This document shows positions 41,923 to 50,482 of a DNA stretch of 64,000 bases, in pieces; the first letter of the stretch is position 1; each line of letters starts with the position of its first letter. Position numbers and translations under genes: made by a program. Below the pieces are notes generated by a model. That model was given only the letters and a program-made list of their open reading frames with translations. It had not been told where the DNA came from and did not search any database. This DNA comes from Nocardioides cavernae. GTDB lineage: Bacteria > Actinomycetota > Actinomycetes > Propionibacteriales > Nocardioidaceae. The stretch is from assembly GCF_016907475.1 (NCBI RefSeq), contig NZ_JAFBCA010000001.1:3224001-3288000 (forward strand). The letters are read 5' to 3'.

Positions 41923-43629
41923 TCACGCGGCAACTCTTTGGCCGGCCCGCCTCAGCCATGCGAATGCAGCGAATACCAGCAGGCCGCACCAGCCGCACCA
42001 CGCCAGTGACATCGCGACCACCCACGCGGCACGTGCCCCGACCTCCGACGCCGCGGGCCCGAGGTCGATCACGCTGAGTCCGTCGAGCTGCCAGACCACG
42101 TCCCCCTCGATGTCGGGCACCTCCACGGCCGGCAGCTGTTCGACGACGACGAGCCGGATGCCTGCCTCGCGAAGCCCCGCGGACCGCACCTGTGCGTCCG
42201 ACGACTCCAGGGCGCGTCGCACCGCGGCGGCCGTCGGGTCCTCACCGGCGAGCGGTCGTCCGTCGACCACGAGCCGGTCCTCGACGACGACGCGCCGGGG
42301 CAGGTAGCGCCCGAGCGGTGCCAGCACTGGGCGTCCGTCGTTGTTCCACGACGGGGCCCGATAGCTCTGGAAAGGCAGCAGGGCGACATCGCCGGGCGGC
42401 AGCGACCGCAGCTCAGCGACCAGCTCGTCGTAGGAGTCCGGGTAGTCGACTGCGGCCAGGCGTCCGGAGAGACCGAGAGTCGCGTCGGGCATCAGCGCGA
42501 CCGGGACCAACACGCAGGCGAGCGCGATCATCGCTCGGGAGAACGCGTCCGGGAGGGCGTGAACCAGGGCATCCGCGCCGCGCCCCGCCAGGACTGCAGT
42601 CAGAGGCGCGGCGAGAGCGAGCAGCCTGGACCCGTCACGAAGCAGGCCCGCGCCCGGCACCGTGCTGGCGAGCCACCCCGTCGCGCCGGGGAGCGCCCAG
42701 GTCGCCACGGTCACGGTCAGACCGATGACCCAGCACATCACGAGCGGTCGCCTCAGCTCTTGCGGCACCTTCGACCACCCGCGGCGAGCGCCGAGCAATG
42801 CCAGCGCCACCAGGACGACCGTCGTGATGACGGCGAGCGCGCCGGACCGTGATGGGAGCACCACCTGGGCGTTCCAGATCCCGCCGAGGGATACGAAGGC
42901 CAGAGGTCCCGGAAGGAGGCCACCACCGCTCGGCGCGAAGACGTCCGCACCGTCGGCGCTCGACGTGGCGCTTCCGGCGTGGAGGAGCCCGGACGCGAGC
43001 CAGGGCAGGTTGGCCAGCACGAGCAATGTCGCCAGGGCGAGCCGGTGACGCCACCCACGCGGCGCGGCAGCAGCGCAGGCAGCGACCCCCGTCACGATCC
43101 CGGTGGACGCGCTCAGGCTGCCGAAGACGAGGAGCACCGGGAGCCTCGCCGGAAGAACGCCTGACGTGCGCCACGCAGCCCCGGCCAGCACCACCCAGGG
43201 AAGGACTCCGTAACCCACGAGGACCGGCCAGTGGCCGATGGCCAGGCGCTCGACCACGAAGGGGTTCCATATGGCCACGGACGCAGCAACCAGGCGCGCA
43301 ACGACGCCGGGACCGACCAGGGCGGCCGCACCGGAGCCGGCTGCCACGAGCGGCAGCAGCAGTACCAGCTTCTGCAGGAGCATGCCGCCCAGCACTTCGT
43401 CGAGGACGGCGACCACGGCATCGGAAGGGACGGCCCTCGGGAGCGCACTGCCGAGGCCGAGGGCATCCGCTCCGAGCCGGAGGTCCGGCACCCACACCAT
43501 GTCGTAGCTCAGGACGTAACCGCGGCCGAGTGCGCCGCCGAGCAGCAGCACCGCGAGCACGGCTGCCCACACCGTCGGCAACAGCAGCCCACGCGTGCGT
43601 GCCGTCGCCCAATCGACCCGTGCTCCCAC
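41923..43629 (-). CDS. Polytopic membrane protein, possible GT-C family
   Basis: A 568-residue membrane protein with about ten to twelve helices over residues 10-410, then a short extracytoplasmic domain and a last helix near 540. GYVLSYDMVWVPDLRLGADAL in the first outside loop supplies acidic residues, and IWNPFVVERLAIGHWPVLVG resembles the AftD N-terminal region. I infer a GT-C-type glycosyltransferase or a helper in the same glycan pathway. GTG 43629 lies 8 bases after TAAGGT on the minus strand; ATG 43656 would be a 9-codon longer alternative. It is divergent from the flippase gene. Confidence 0.7.
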   Translation of the reverse strand: MGARVDWATARTRGLLLPTVWAAVLAVLLLGGALGRGYVLSYDMVWVPDLRLGADALGLGSALPRAVPSDAVVAVLDEVLGGMLLQKLVLLLPLVAAGSGAAALVGPGVVARLVAASVAIWNPFVVERLAIGHWPVLVGYGVLPWVVLAGAAWRTSGVLPARLPVLLVFGSLSASTGIVTGVAACAAAAPRGWRHRLALATLLVLANLPWLASGLLHAGSATSSADGADVFAPSGGGLLPGPLAFVSLGGIWNAQVVLPSRSGALAVITTVVLVALALLGARRGWSKVPQELRRPLVMCWVIGLTVTVATWALPGATGWLASTVPGAGLLRDGSRLLALAAPLTAVLAGRGADALVHALPDAFSRAMIALACVLVPVALMPDATLGLSGRLAAVDYPDSYDELVAELRSLPPGDVALLPFQSYRAPSWNNDGRPVLAPLGRYLPRRVVVEDRLVVDGRPLAGEDPTAAAVRRALESSDAQVRSAGLREAGIRLVVVEQLPAVEVPDIEGDVVWQLDGLSVIDLGPAASEVGARAAWVVAMSLAWCGWCGLLVFAAFAWLRRAGQRVAA

Positions 43630-43637
43630 GGTGGGAC

Positions 43638-43647
43638 ACCTTAGGGT
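43638..43647. promoter_or_regulatory. Overlapping bidirectional -10 element
   Basis: ACCTTAGGGT reads TAAGGT on the minus strand (43643-43638; 8 bases to GTG 43629) and TAGGGT on the plus strand (43642-43647; 7 bases to ATG 43655). Two leaderless promoters share the same bases. Confidence 0.55.
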
Positions 43648-43654
43648 GTGCCGC

Positions 43655-44923
43655 ATGTCCACACGAGCGCGCGACCGGTCGCACGAGGTCGCCGACCCCC
43701 GCCGAGGGCCTCGCGGCCTGCTGGCCGGGAGTGGGCAGATCGCAGTCGCGATGATGCTGATGAACATCGCCACCTACGGGTTCACGATGACCGCGGCACG
43801 GATCATCGGTCCCGTCCCCTACGGCGCGTTCTTCGCACTGATGAACCTCGTGATGATCGTCAGCGTCGTCATGCTGGGACTGCAAGCGACGGCCGCTCGC
43901 CGCATCAGCGCTGACCCCGCTCACGTCGGCCAGATCGAGCGCGAGATCCTGCGGGTGGCCTCCCGCGCGTCGCTGCTGCTGGGCGTCGTCCTGCTCCTCG
44001 GCGCCCCCCTCGTCAACCAGCTGCTCGACCTCGACAGCATGCCGACGGCCATGCTGGCCGCCGTCGCGGCCGTGCCCATGACGATGACGGGGGCGCAGAT
44101 GGGCATCCTCCAGGGCGAGCGGCGCTGGCGCGAGCTCGCGATCATGTACGTGCTCTCGGGCGTGCCGCGGCTCGTCATCGGCCTCGCGCTGATCCTCTGG
44201 CGGCCCACGGAGTTCGTCGCGTTCCTCGGCGTCGCGCTCGGCTACTACGCGCCGTTCCTCTACGGGCTCGTCGTGCTGCGACACGGCCGGGAGTCCGGCG
44301 ACACCCACGACCGTCACGGGCTGCTCCCTGTCGTCAAGGAAGCCGTCCTCAACTCGCAGGCGCTGTTCGCCTACCTCGCGCTGACCAACATCGACATGCT
44401 CGTCGGGCGTTCGGTGCTCGACTCGCACGACTCGGGTCTGTACGCCGCCGGCCTCATCGTCTCCCGCGCCGTGATGTTCCTCCCCCAGTTCGTCGTCGTC
44501 ATCGCTTTCCCGTCGATGTCGACGAGCCGCAACCCTGCGCGCGCCCTGGCTGGCAGCCTGCTGGTCGTCGGCGGCCTGGGGGGAGCCTGCGTGCTCGCCA
44601 CGGCCATGTTCCCCGACCTGGTGCTGGTGTTCGCCGGCGGCAAGGAGTACGACGAGGTGAGCGCGTTGCTGTGGGTCTTCGCCGTGCTTGGCACGACCAT
44701 GTCGCTCCTGCAGCTGCTGGTCTACTCGGTCCTCGCCCGCCAGGGCACGGTGTCGATGGCGCTGGTCTGGGTGGCCTTGGGAGCAGTCGTCGCCATGGCC
44801 ACGACCATGGTCTCCACCGTCGGCGACCTCCTTGCAGTCGTGCTCTCCGTCGATCTCGTCCTCTTGGCGGTCCTGCTGCCAATCAGCTTCGTCAAGCTGA
44901 GGCAGCGCTCAACCGTTCAGTGA
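43655..44923 (+). CDS. Polysaccharide flippase (Wzx/MATE-like)
   Basis: A 422-residue membrane protein with about twelve helices of the polysaccharide_synt/MOP type. The N-terminal helices (IAVAMMLMNIATYGFTMTAA, RIIGPVPYGAFFALMNL) and GAQMGILQGERRWRELA are characteristic of Wzx-like lipid-linked sugar flippases. It would move a polyprenyl-linked oligosaccharide to the outer face of the membrane. ATG 43655 follows a TAGGGT -10 by 7 bases. The neighbourhood (GT4, AftD, GT-C-like proteins) supports export of a surface glycan. Its 3' end overlaps the polA 3' end by 7 bases. Confidence 0.85.
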   Translation: MSTRARDRSHEVADPRRGPRGLLAGSGQIAVAMMLMNIATYGFTMTAARIIGPVPYGAFFALMNLVMIVSVVMLGLQATAARRISADPAHVGQIEREILRVASRASLLLGVVLLLGAPLVNQLLDLDSMPTAMLAAVAAVPMTMTGAQMGILQGERRWRELAIMYVLSGVPRLVIGLALILWRPTEFVAFLGVALGYYAPFLYGLVVLRHGRESGDTHDRHGLLPVVKEAVLNSQALFAYLALTNIDMLVGRSVLDSHDSGLYAAGLIVSRAVMFLPQFVVVIAFPSMSTSRNPARALAGSLLVVGGLGGACVLATAMFPDLVLVFAGGKEYDEVSALLWVFAVLGTTMSLLQLLVYSVLARQGTVSMALVWVALGAVVAMATTMVSTVGDLLAVVLSVDLVLLAVLLPISFVKLRQRSTVQ

Positions 44924-47619
44924 GCGGCGTCGTGCCAGCTGCGCCCGGTGCCGATCGAGACGTCGAGGGGGACGGTGAGGTCGGCCGCGCCGCCCATCTC
45001 GGTGCGGACGATCTCGGCGAGCTCGTCGTGCTCCCCCGGCGCCACCTCGAGCACGAGCTCGTCGTGCACCTGCAGCAGCATCCGCGAGCGCAGGCCGTGC
45101 TCGGCGAGGGCGCGCTCGACGCCCAGCATCGCCACCTTGATCAGGTCGGCCGCCGAACCCTGGATGGGCGCGTTGAGCGCCATCCGCTCAGCCGTCTCGC
45201 GACGCTGCCTGTTGTCGCTGGTGAGGTCGGGTAGGTAGCGGCGACGACCGAGGATCGTCTCGGTGAAGCCCGAGCGCCGTGCCTCGTCGACGATCCCGCC
45301 GAGGTAGTCGCGCACCCCGCCGAAGGTCTCGAAGTACTCGTCCATGAGGCCCTTGGCCTCGGAGGTCGAGATGCGCAGCTGCTGGGACAGGCCGAACGCG
45401 GACAGTCCGTAGGCGAGGCCGTAGTTCATCGCCTTGATCTTGGCGCGCTGCTCGACGCTGACGTCCTCTGCGGCGACGCCGAAGACGCGGGCGGCGGTGA
45501 TGGAGTGGAAGTCCTGGCCGGACCGGAACGCCTCGATGAGCAACGCGTCCTCGGACAGGTGGGCCATGATCCGCATCTCGATCTGGCTGTAGTCGGCGGT
45601 CATCAGCGACTCACCGGCCGCACCGACGACGAAGCCCTCGCGGATGCGGCGACCGGCCTCGGTGCGGATCGGGATGTTCTGCAGGTTGGGGTCGGTGCTC
45701 GAGAGCCGGCCTGTGGCGGCGATGATCTGGTTGTAGGTCGTGTGGATGCGGCCGTCGGAGGCGACGGTCTTGAGCAGGCCCTCCACGGTCTGGCGCAGCC
45801 GGATCACGTCCCGGTGGCGCAGCAGGTGCTGCAGGAACGGGTGCTCGGTCTTCTCGAAGAGCTGCTGCAAGGCGTCGGCGTCGGTGGTGTAGCCGGTCTT
45901 GGTGCGCTTGGTCTTGGGCATGTCGAGCTCGTCGAACAGCACCACCTGCAGCTGCTTGGGCGAGCCGAGGTTGATCTCCTTGCCGATGACGTCGTAGGCG
46001 TCGGTCGCCGCAGCGCGCACCTGGTCGCTGAACTCCGACTCGAGGCCCTCGAGGTAGTCGGTGTCGACCGCGATGCCAACCTGCTCCATGCGGGCGAGGG
46101 TGCCGATGAGCGGGAGCTCGACCTCGCGCAGCAGGCGGGTGCCACCGTGCTCGTCGACCGCGTGGTCGAGCGCGTCGGCGAGGTCGAGGACGGCCCGGGC
46201 GGTCAGCATCGCGGTGTCGCTGGCCGTGGTGTCGTCCATCGCGTCGAAGCTGAGCTGGTCGGCGTCGACGGTGTCCTGCCGCAGCTCGCGCTTGAGGTAG
46301 CGGAGGGTCAGGTCGGCCAGGTCGTAGGAGCGCTGGTCGGGCTGGACCAGGTAGGCCGCGAGGGCGGTGTCGACCTCGAGTCCGGCGAGGTCCCAGCCGC
46401 GCGCGGCCAGCGCGAGCCTTGGCCCCTTGGCGTCATGGATCGCCTTGGGGCGCTCCGGGTCGGTCAGCCACGCCGCGACGGCAGCGTCGTCGTCCGCGCC
46501 GATCTCCGCCACGTCGAGCCAGGCCGCCTGCCCCTCGCGGGTCGCCACCGCGACGGAGAGCACCTCGCCGGTGCCGGCGCGCCAGCTCCCCTGGACGGAG
46601 ACCCCCACGCGCGTGCCGGCAGGCGCGTGCTCCTGGAGCCAGGCTGCGGCCTCGCCGGACGCGAGGCGCTGGCCGTCGAGCTCGAACCCCGATTCCGCCT
46701 CGACCGTGTCGGCCGGGTCGGGATCGATGGTCTCGAGCAGCCGGCCGCGCAGCTCGCCGCGGAACTCCAGCTCGTCGAGCAGCTCGAGGCCGGCGGTGCG
46801 GTCCCACGGGCGGCGACCGAGGTCGCTCGGGTGCAACGGCAGATCCATGTCGCGCACGAGCGCGTTGAGCTGGCGGTTGCGGATCACGTCGCCGAGGTGC
46901 TCGCGGAGCGCCTCGCCCTTCTTGCCGGTGATCTCGTCGGCGCGGGCGATGACGTTGTCGAGGCCGTCGAACTGGTTGATCCACCTCGCGGCAAAGCCCG
47001 GGCCCACACCGGGCACGCCGGGAAGGTTGTCGGAGGTCTCGCCGACGATCGCCGCGAGCTCGGGATAGCGGCCCGGAGGGACGCCGTACTTCTCCTCGAC
47101 CGCTGCCGGGGTGAGCCGGGCGAGGTTGCTCACGCCCTGCATGGGGTAGAGCACGGTCGAGCTGTCCGTGACGAGCTGGATGGAGTCGCGGTCACCGGTG
47201 AGGATCAGCACCTCCATCCCGTCCGCCAGCGCCTCGGTGACGAGGGTGGCGATGATGTCGTCGGCCTCGTAGCCGGCGACGTCGAGGTGCTGGATGGACA
47301 GCGTGTCGAGCACCCGGCGGATCAGCGGCAGCTGGCTGCTGAACTCGTCGGGCGTCTTGTTGCGCTTGGCCTTGTAGTCGCTGTACTGCTCGAGGCGGAA
47401 GGTCTGCCGCGACTTGTCGAAGGCGACCGCGACGTGGGTGGGCACCTCGTCTCGGAGCACGTTGACGAGCATCGAGGTGAAGCCGTAGACAGCGTTGGTG
47501 TGCTGGCCCGAGGCGGTCGCGAAGTTCTCCACCGGCAGCGCGAAGAACGCCCGGTAGGCCAGGGAGTGGCCGTCCAGCAGGAGGAGGCGGGGGCGGGTCG
47601 ACTCGCTCGTCTCAGGCAC
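44917..47619 (-). CDS. polA: DNA polymerase I
   Basis: A 900-residue family A polymerase for repair and Okazaki-fragment processing. The 5'-3' exonuclease domain occupies about residues 8-290 (LLLLDGHSLAYRAFFALP; GYEADDIIATL; LTGDRDSIQLV). The 3'-5' exonuclease-like domain (about 310-480) lacks the acidic metal ligands, so proofreading is absent, as in other actinobacteria. The polymerase domain has motif A DYSQIEMRIMAHLSEDALL, motif B KAMNYGLAYGLSAFGL and motif C LQVHDELVLE. GTG 47619 follows TAGAGT by 6 bases (leaderless). It is divergent from a hotdog thioesterase. Confidence 0.96.
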   Translation of the reverse strand: MPETSESTRPRLLLLDGHSLAYRAFFALPVENFATASGQHTNAVYGFTSMLVNVLRDEVPTHVAVAFDKSRQTFRLEQYSDYKAKRNKTPDEFSSQLPLIRRVLDTLSIQHLDVAGYEADDIIATLVTEALADGMEVLILTGDRDSIQLVTDSSTVLYPMQGVSNLARLTPAAVEEKYGVPPGRYPELAAIVGETSDNLPGVPGVGPGFAARWINQFDGLDNVIARADEITGKKGEALREHLGDVIRNRQLNALVRDMDLPLHPSDLGRRPWDRTAGLELLDELEFRGELRGRLLETIDPDPADTVEAESGFELDGQRLASGEAAAWLQEHAPAGTRVGVSVQGSWRAGTGEVLSVAVATREGQAAWLDVAEIGADDDAAVAAWLTDPERPKAIHDAKGPRLALAARGWDLAGLEVDTALAAYLVQPDQRSYDLADLTLRYLKRELRQDTVDADQLSFDAMDDTTASDTAMLTARAVLDLADALDHAVDEHGGTRLLREVELPLIGTLARMEQVGIAVDTDYLEGLESEFSDQVRAAATDAYDVIGKEINLGSPKQLQVVLFDELDMPKTKRTKTGYTTDADALQQLFEKTEHPFLQHLLRHRDVIRLRQTVEGLLKTVASDGRIHTTYNQIIAATGRLSSTDPNLQNIPIRTEAGRRIREGFVVGAAGESLMTADYSQIEMRIMAHLSEDALLIEAFRSGQDFHSITAARVFGVAAEDVSVEQRAKIKAMNYGLAYGLSAFGLSQQLRISTSEAKGLMDEYFETFGGVRDYLGGIVDEARRSGFTETILGRRRYLPDLTSDNRQRRETAERMALNAPIQGSAADLIKVAMLGVERALAEHGLRSRMLLQVHDELVLEVAPGEHDELAEIVRTEMGGAADLTVPLDVSIGTGRSWHDAAH

Positions 47620-47625
47620 TCGCCG

Positions 47626-47631
47626 ACTCTA
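47626..47631 (-). promoter_or_regulatory. -10 box for leaderless polA
   Basis: TAGAGT on the minus strand, 6 bases before GTG 47619, with no Shine-Dalgarno between. Confidence 0.45.
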
Positions 47632-47691
47632 TCGGCCGCCACCGACACCGGGCGTCCCCAGCCCCGGCGACGCCAGCGCGCCCTGCTCGGA

Positions 47692-47697
47692 CAGAAT
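47692..47697 (+). promoter_or_regulatory. -10-like box for leaderless thioesterase gene
   Basis: CAGAAT, 6 bases before ATG 47704. The first base departs from TANNNT, but the spacing equals that of the other leaderless genes in this window. Confidence 0.35.
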
Positions 47698-47703
47698 GAC
47701 GCC

Positions 47704-48159
47704 ATGAGCGAGACACCCGGCACCCCTCCCACGTCGCTGGCGGACCTGAGCGTCGAGGAGCTCATCGCCTTCCTCCCGCAGGGCAACGGTCGCCTCAACG
47801 ACAAGATGGGCGTGCAGCTCGTCGAGGTCGCCGCGGAGCGGGTCGTCGCGACCATGCCCGTCGAGGGCAACACCCAGCCCTTCGGCCTGCTGCACGGTGG
47901 CGCGTCGGTCGTGCTCGCCGAGACCCTCGGCTCCATCGGGTCGGCCATCCACGCCTATCCGGCGAAGATCGCCGTCGGGGTGGACATCAACGCCACCCAC
48001 CACCGCGCGGCCACCTCCGGCCTGGTCACCGGCGTCGCGACCGCCATCCACCTCGGCCGGTCCTCGACGTCGTACGACGTCGTGATCACCGACGAGCAGG
48101 GCCGACGCGTGTGCACCTCGCGCATCACCTGCGCGCTGCTGGACGCCCCGAAGCCCTGA
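47704..48159 (+). CDS. Hotdog-fold thioesterase (PaaI family)
   Basis: A 151-residue hotdog protein. GRLNDKMGVQLVEVAAERVVA leads to the active-site segment PFGLLHGGASVVLAETLGS near residues 60-77, where HGG and the following acidic residue form the PaaI/YbgC-like catalytic site. DINATHHRAATSG is also typical. It probably hydrolyses aromatic or other acyl-CoA thioesters in the cytoplasm as a dimer of hotdog domains. ATG 47704 has a -10-like box 6 bases upstream. It is divergent from polA and convergent with the GNAT gene. Confidence 0.88.
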   Translation: MSETPGTPPTSLADLSVEELIAFLPQGNGRLNDKMGVQLVEVAAERVVATMPVEGNTQPFGLLHGGASVVLAETLGSIGSAIHAYPAKIAVGVDINATHHRAATSGLVTGVATAIHLGRSSTSYDVVITDEQGRRVCTSRITCALLDAPKP

Positions 48160-48187
48160 CGCGCTCCCGGCAGCAGTCGTCCCCGGA

Positions 48188-48757
48188 TCAGCCCGGGACG
48201 CGCTCGCGGCGGATCCGCCGCGCCGCGAGGACCCGGTCGATCCGCTGCCGACTGGTCGCCGCCTGAGTGCCCTGCCGCGCCTGTGGCAACCGGGCGCGCA
48301 CGGCGCTGGTGGTGGCGGCCCGCAGCGTCGCCTGCGGGGTGAACGACAGCCGCGCCATGAAGCGGTTGGCGTCGCGCGCCTCGGCGGCCGCGGCCGTCTG
48401 CACGTGGCTGATGCCGTGCTGCTCGGCGAACCGGCAGGCCGCCTCCATCAGTGCGCTGCCCACGCCCTTGCGTCGGAACTGGGTGAACACGTGCGGCGAG
48501 ACCGCCAGGACGGCCCGCTCGAGGTTGAGCGGGGTGAACGTCGTCGCCTCGAGGTAGACCGCGCCCGCGACCTCCCCGTCCACCTCCGCCACGACCACGC
48601 ACTGGTCCTCGCGGGACTCGGCGGTGGCGAGGATCCCGGCCACGTCGGCGAGCTGCTCGTCGAGCGCACCGCGGCGCAGGATGTCGCCCCACAGCTCACG
48701 CAGGGAGGGGACGTCCGTGGTCTCTGCCACGCGTACGGTCACCGGCGTCCGACTCAT
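48188..48757 (-). CDS. GNAT family N-acetyltransferase
   Basis: A 189-residue GNAT acetyltransferase. VRVAETTDVPSLRELWGDIL opens the fold; AVLAVSPHVFTQFRRKGVG with the acetyl-CoA loop (QFRRKGVGSAL) is near residue 88, and HVQTAAAAEARDANRFMARLSF near 120. The last 45 residues are a basic Arg/Gln-rich tail beyond the usual domain. The substrate is unknown. ATG 48757 is used. It stands alone between the thioesterase and the liv operon. Confidence 0.85.
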   Translation of the reverse strand: MSRTPVTVRVAETTDVPSLRELWGDILRRGALDEQLADVAGILATAESREDQCVVVAEVDGEVAGAVYLEATTFTPLNLERAVLAVSPHVFTQFRRKGVGSALMEAACRFAEQHGISHVQTAAAAEARDANRFMARLSFTPQATLRAATTSAVRARLPQARQGTQAATSRQRIDRVLAARRIRRERVPG

Positions 48758-48846
48758 CGACCCACCACTTCCTCGAGCACCACGGTGGCCCCCAGCCGCC
48801 CTCTCGCGGCACCACGCCGGGACAGACCCTATCCCCGATGCCGGGA

Positions 48847-49557
48847 TCAGGCTACGCCGAGGTAGGCCTCACGCACCGAGGGATCGTCGAGGAGCTCGGC
48901 ACCCGTGCCGGACTTCACGATGTTGCCGGTCTCGAGGACGTAGGCCCGGTCGCTGCGCGAGAGCGCCTGCTTGGCGTTCTGCTCCACGACCAGGATGGTC
49001 GTGCCCTGCTGCGAGATCTCCGTGATGATGTCGAAGATCTGCTGGATCAGCATCGGGGCGAGGCCCATCGACGGCTCGTCGAGCATGAGCAGCTTGGGGC
49101 GCGACATGAGGGCACGACCGATGGCGAGCATCTGCTGCTCGCCACCCGAGAGCGTGCCGGCGATCTGCTTGCGCCGCTCCTGCATCCGCGGGAAGAGGTC
49201 GAAGACCCGGTCGTAGTCCTCGTCCATGGCCGCCTTGTCCTTGCGGGTGTAGGCGCCCATGTTGAGGTTCTCGGTGACCGTCATGCCGGGGAAGATCCCG
49301 CGGCCCTCGGGGCAGAGCACGAGGCCCTTGCGCAGGCGCTGGTCGGCCCGCATCTTGGTGACGTCCTGACCGTCGAAGACCACTGACCCGGACGAGAGCC
49401 CGCGCACGCCGGAGAGGGCTCGCATGGTCGAGGTCTTGCCGGCGCCGTTGGCGCCGATCAGCGAGACGACCTCACCCTCCTCGACGTGCACGCTGATGCC
49501 GTGCAGCGCCTCGATCTTGCCGTAGCTGAGAACGGCGTCCTTCATCTCAAGCAGCAT
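48847..49557 (-). CDS. livF: Branched-chain amino-acid ABC transporter ATPase LivF
   Basis: A 236-residue ABC ATPase, the size of LivF. Walker A GANGAGKTS is near residue 36, the signature LSGGEQQMLAIGRALM near 138, Walker B LLMLDEPSMGLAP near 157 and switch His replaced by the usual VVEQN of this family near 190. It pairs with LivG to power uptake of leucine, isoleucine and valine through LivHM. The start overlaps the end of livG by 11 bases. It is the last gene of the livKHMGF operon. Confidence 0.93.
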   Translation of the reverse strand: MLLEMKDAVLSYGKIEALHGISVHVEEGEVVSLIGANGAGKTSTMRALSGVRGLSSGSVVFDGQDVTKMRADQRLRKGLVLCPEGRGIFPGMTVTENLNMGAYTRKDKAAMDEDYDRVFDLFPRMQERRKQIAGTLSGGEQQMLAIGRALMSRPKLLMLDEPSMGLAPMLIQQIFDIITEISQQGTTILVVEQNAKQALSRSDRAYVLETGNIVKSGTGAELLDDPSVREAYLGVA

Positions 49558-50482
49558 CGTCAGGCTCTCCCAGGTAGGCGGCGATGACCTTCGGGTTGCG
49601 GGCGACCTCTTCCGGGGTGCCCTCAGCGATCTTCTGGCCGAACTCGAGCACGACGATCCTGTCGGTCACGCCGAGGACCAGCTTCATGTCGTGCTCGATG
49701 ACCAGGACCGTGTGCCCGAGGTCGCGGATGCGGCGGATGAGACCCATCAGGTCCTCCTTCTCCGCGGGGTTGAAGCCGGCAGCCGGCTCGTCGAGGCAGA
49801 TCAGCTCGGGCTCGGTGGCCAGGGCGCGGGCGATCTCGAGGCGGCGCTGGTAGCCGTAGGGCAGGTTGCGCGCGACCTCGTGGGCCCGGTCGGCGATGCC
49901 GACGAAGCGCAGCAGCTCCATGGACCGACGTCGACCGGCCCGCTCCTCCAGCGTGTGGCGGCTGATGCCGAACACCTTGGCGAAGCTGCGGCGGATGCCA
50001 CCTGCCGGCAGCTCCTCCTCCGACGGGCGGACCCGGTAGGCACGGAACAGCACCCCGAGCACGCTCGTCCTGTGGCGGGCGTCGCACCCGACCATGACGT
50101 TCTCCAGGGCCGACATCTCCGGGAAGAGCCGGATGTTCTGGAACGTGCGGGCGATGCCGAGGTGGTTGATCCTGTGGGGCTTGGTGCCCGCGATCTCCTG
50201 GCCCTTGAACCGGATCGTGCCGTCCGTGGGCGTGTAGACGCCCGTCATCGCGTTGAAGCAGGTGGTCTTGCCGGCACCGTTGGGACCGATGAGGCCGAGG
50301 ATCTCGCCCCGCCGGATCTCGAAGTTGACGTCGTTGAGCGCGACGACGCCGCCGAAGCGGAGGGTGACGTGGTCCACCTCGAGCAGGACGTCGCCCATGG
50401 CGCCGGACGCCTCGTGGGCAATGGCGTCGTGGTCGGAGGTGTCCTTGAGCACCTCGGCGCCCTCGATCTCGTGCTCAGGCAT
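49547..50482 (-). CDS. livG: Branched-chain amino-acid ABC transporter ATPase LivG
   Basis: A 311-residue ABC ATPase. Walker A GPNGAGKTT is near residue 65; GIARTFQNIRLFPEMSALENV near 110 is a LivG hallmark; the insertion after residue 135 is typical. The signature region is atypical (LPYGYQRRLEIARAL), as in other LivG proteins, and Walker B is LICLDEPAAGFNP near 228. ATG 50482 has GAGGAGG about 10 bases upstream, so the roughly 28-residue N-terminal extension is probably translated. It overlaps livM by 8 bases. Confidence 0.93.
   Translation of the reverse strand: MPEHEIEGAEVLKDTSDHDAIAHEASGAMGDVLLEVDHVTLRFGGVVALNDVNFEIRRGEILGLIGPNGAGKTTCFNAMTGVYTPTDGTIRFKGQEIAGTKPHRINHLGIARTFQNIRLFPEMSALENVMVGCDARHRTSVLGVLFRAYRVRPSEEELPAGGIRRSFAKVFGISRHTLEERAGRRRSMELLRFVGIADRAHEVARNLPYGYQRRLEIARALATEPELICLDEPAAGFNPAEKEDLMGLIRRIRDLGHTVLVIEHDMKLVLGVTDRIVVLEFGQKIAEGTPEEVARNPKVIAAYLGEPDDAA

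Noticed and set aside
45505..47703. Long plus-strand frame opposite polA that runs into the thioesterase gene
   Set aside because: The part before 47704 is antisense to polA and low-complexity; the thioesterase homology begins at ATG 47704.
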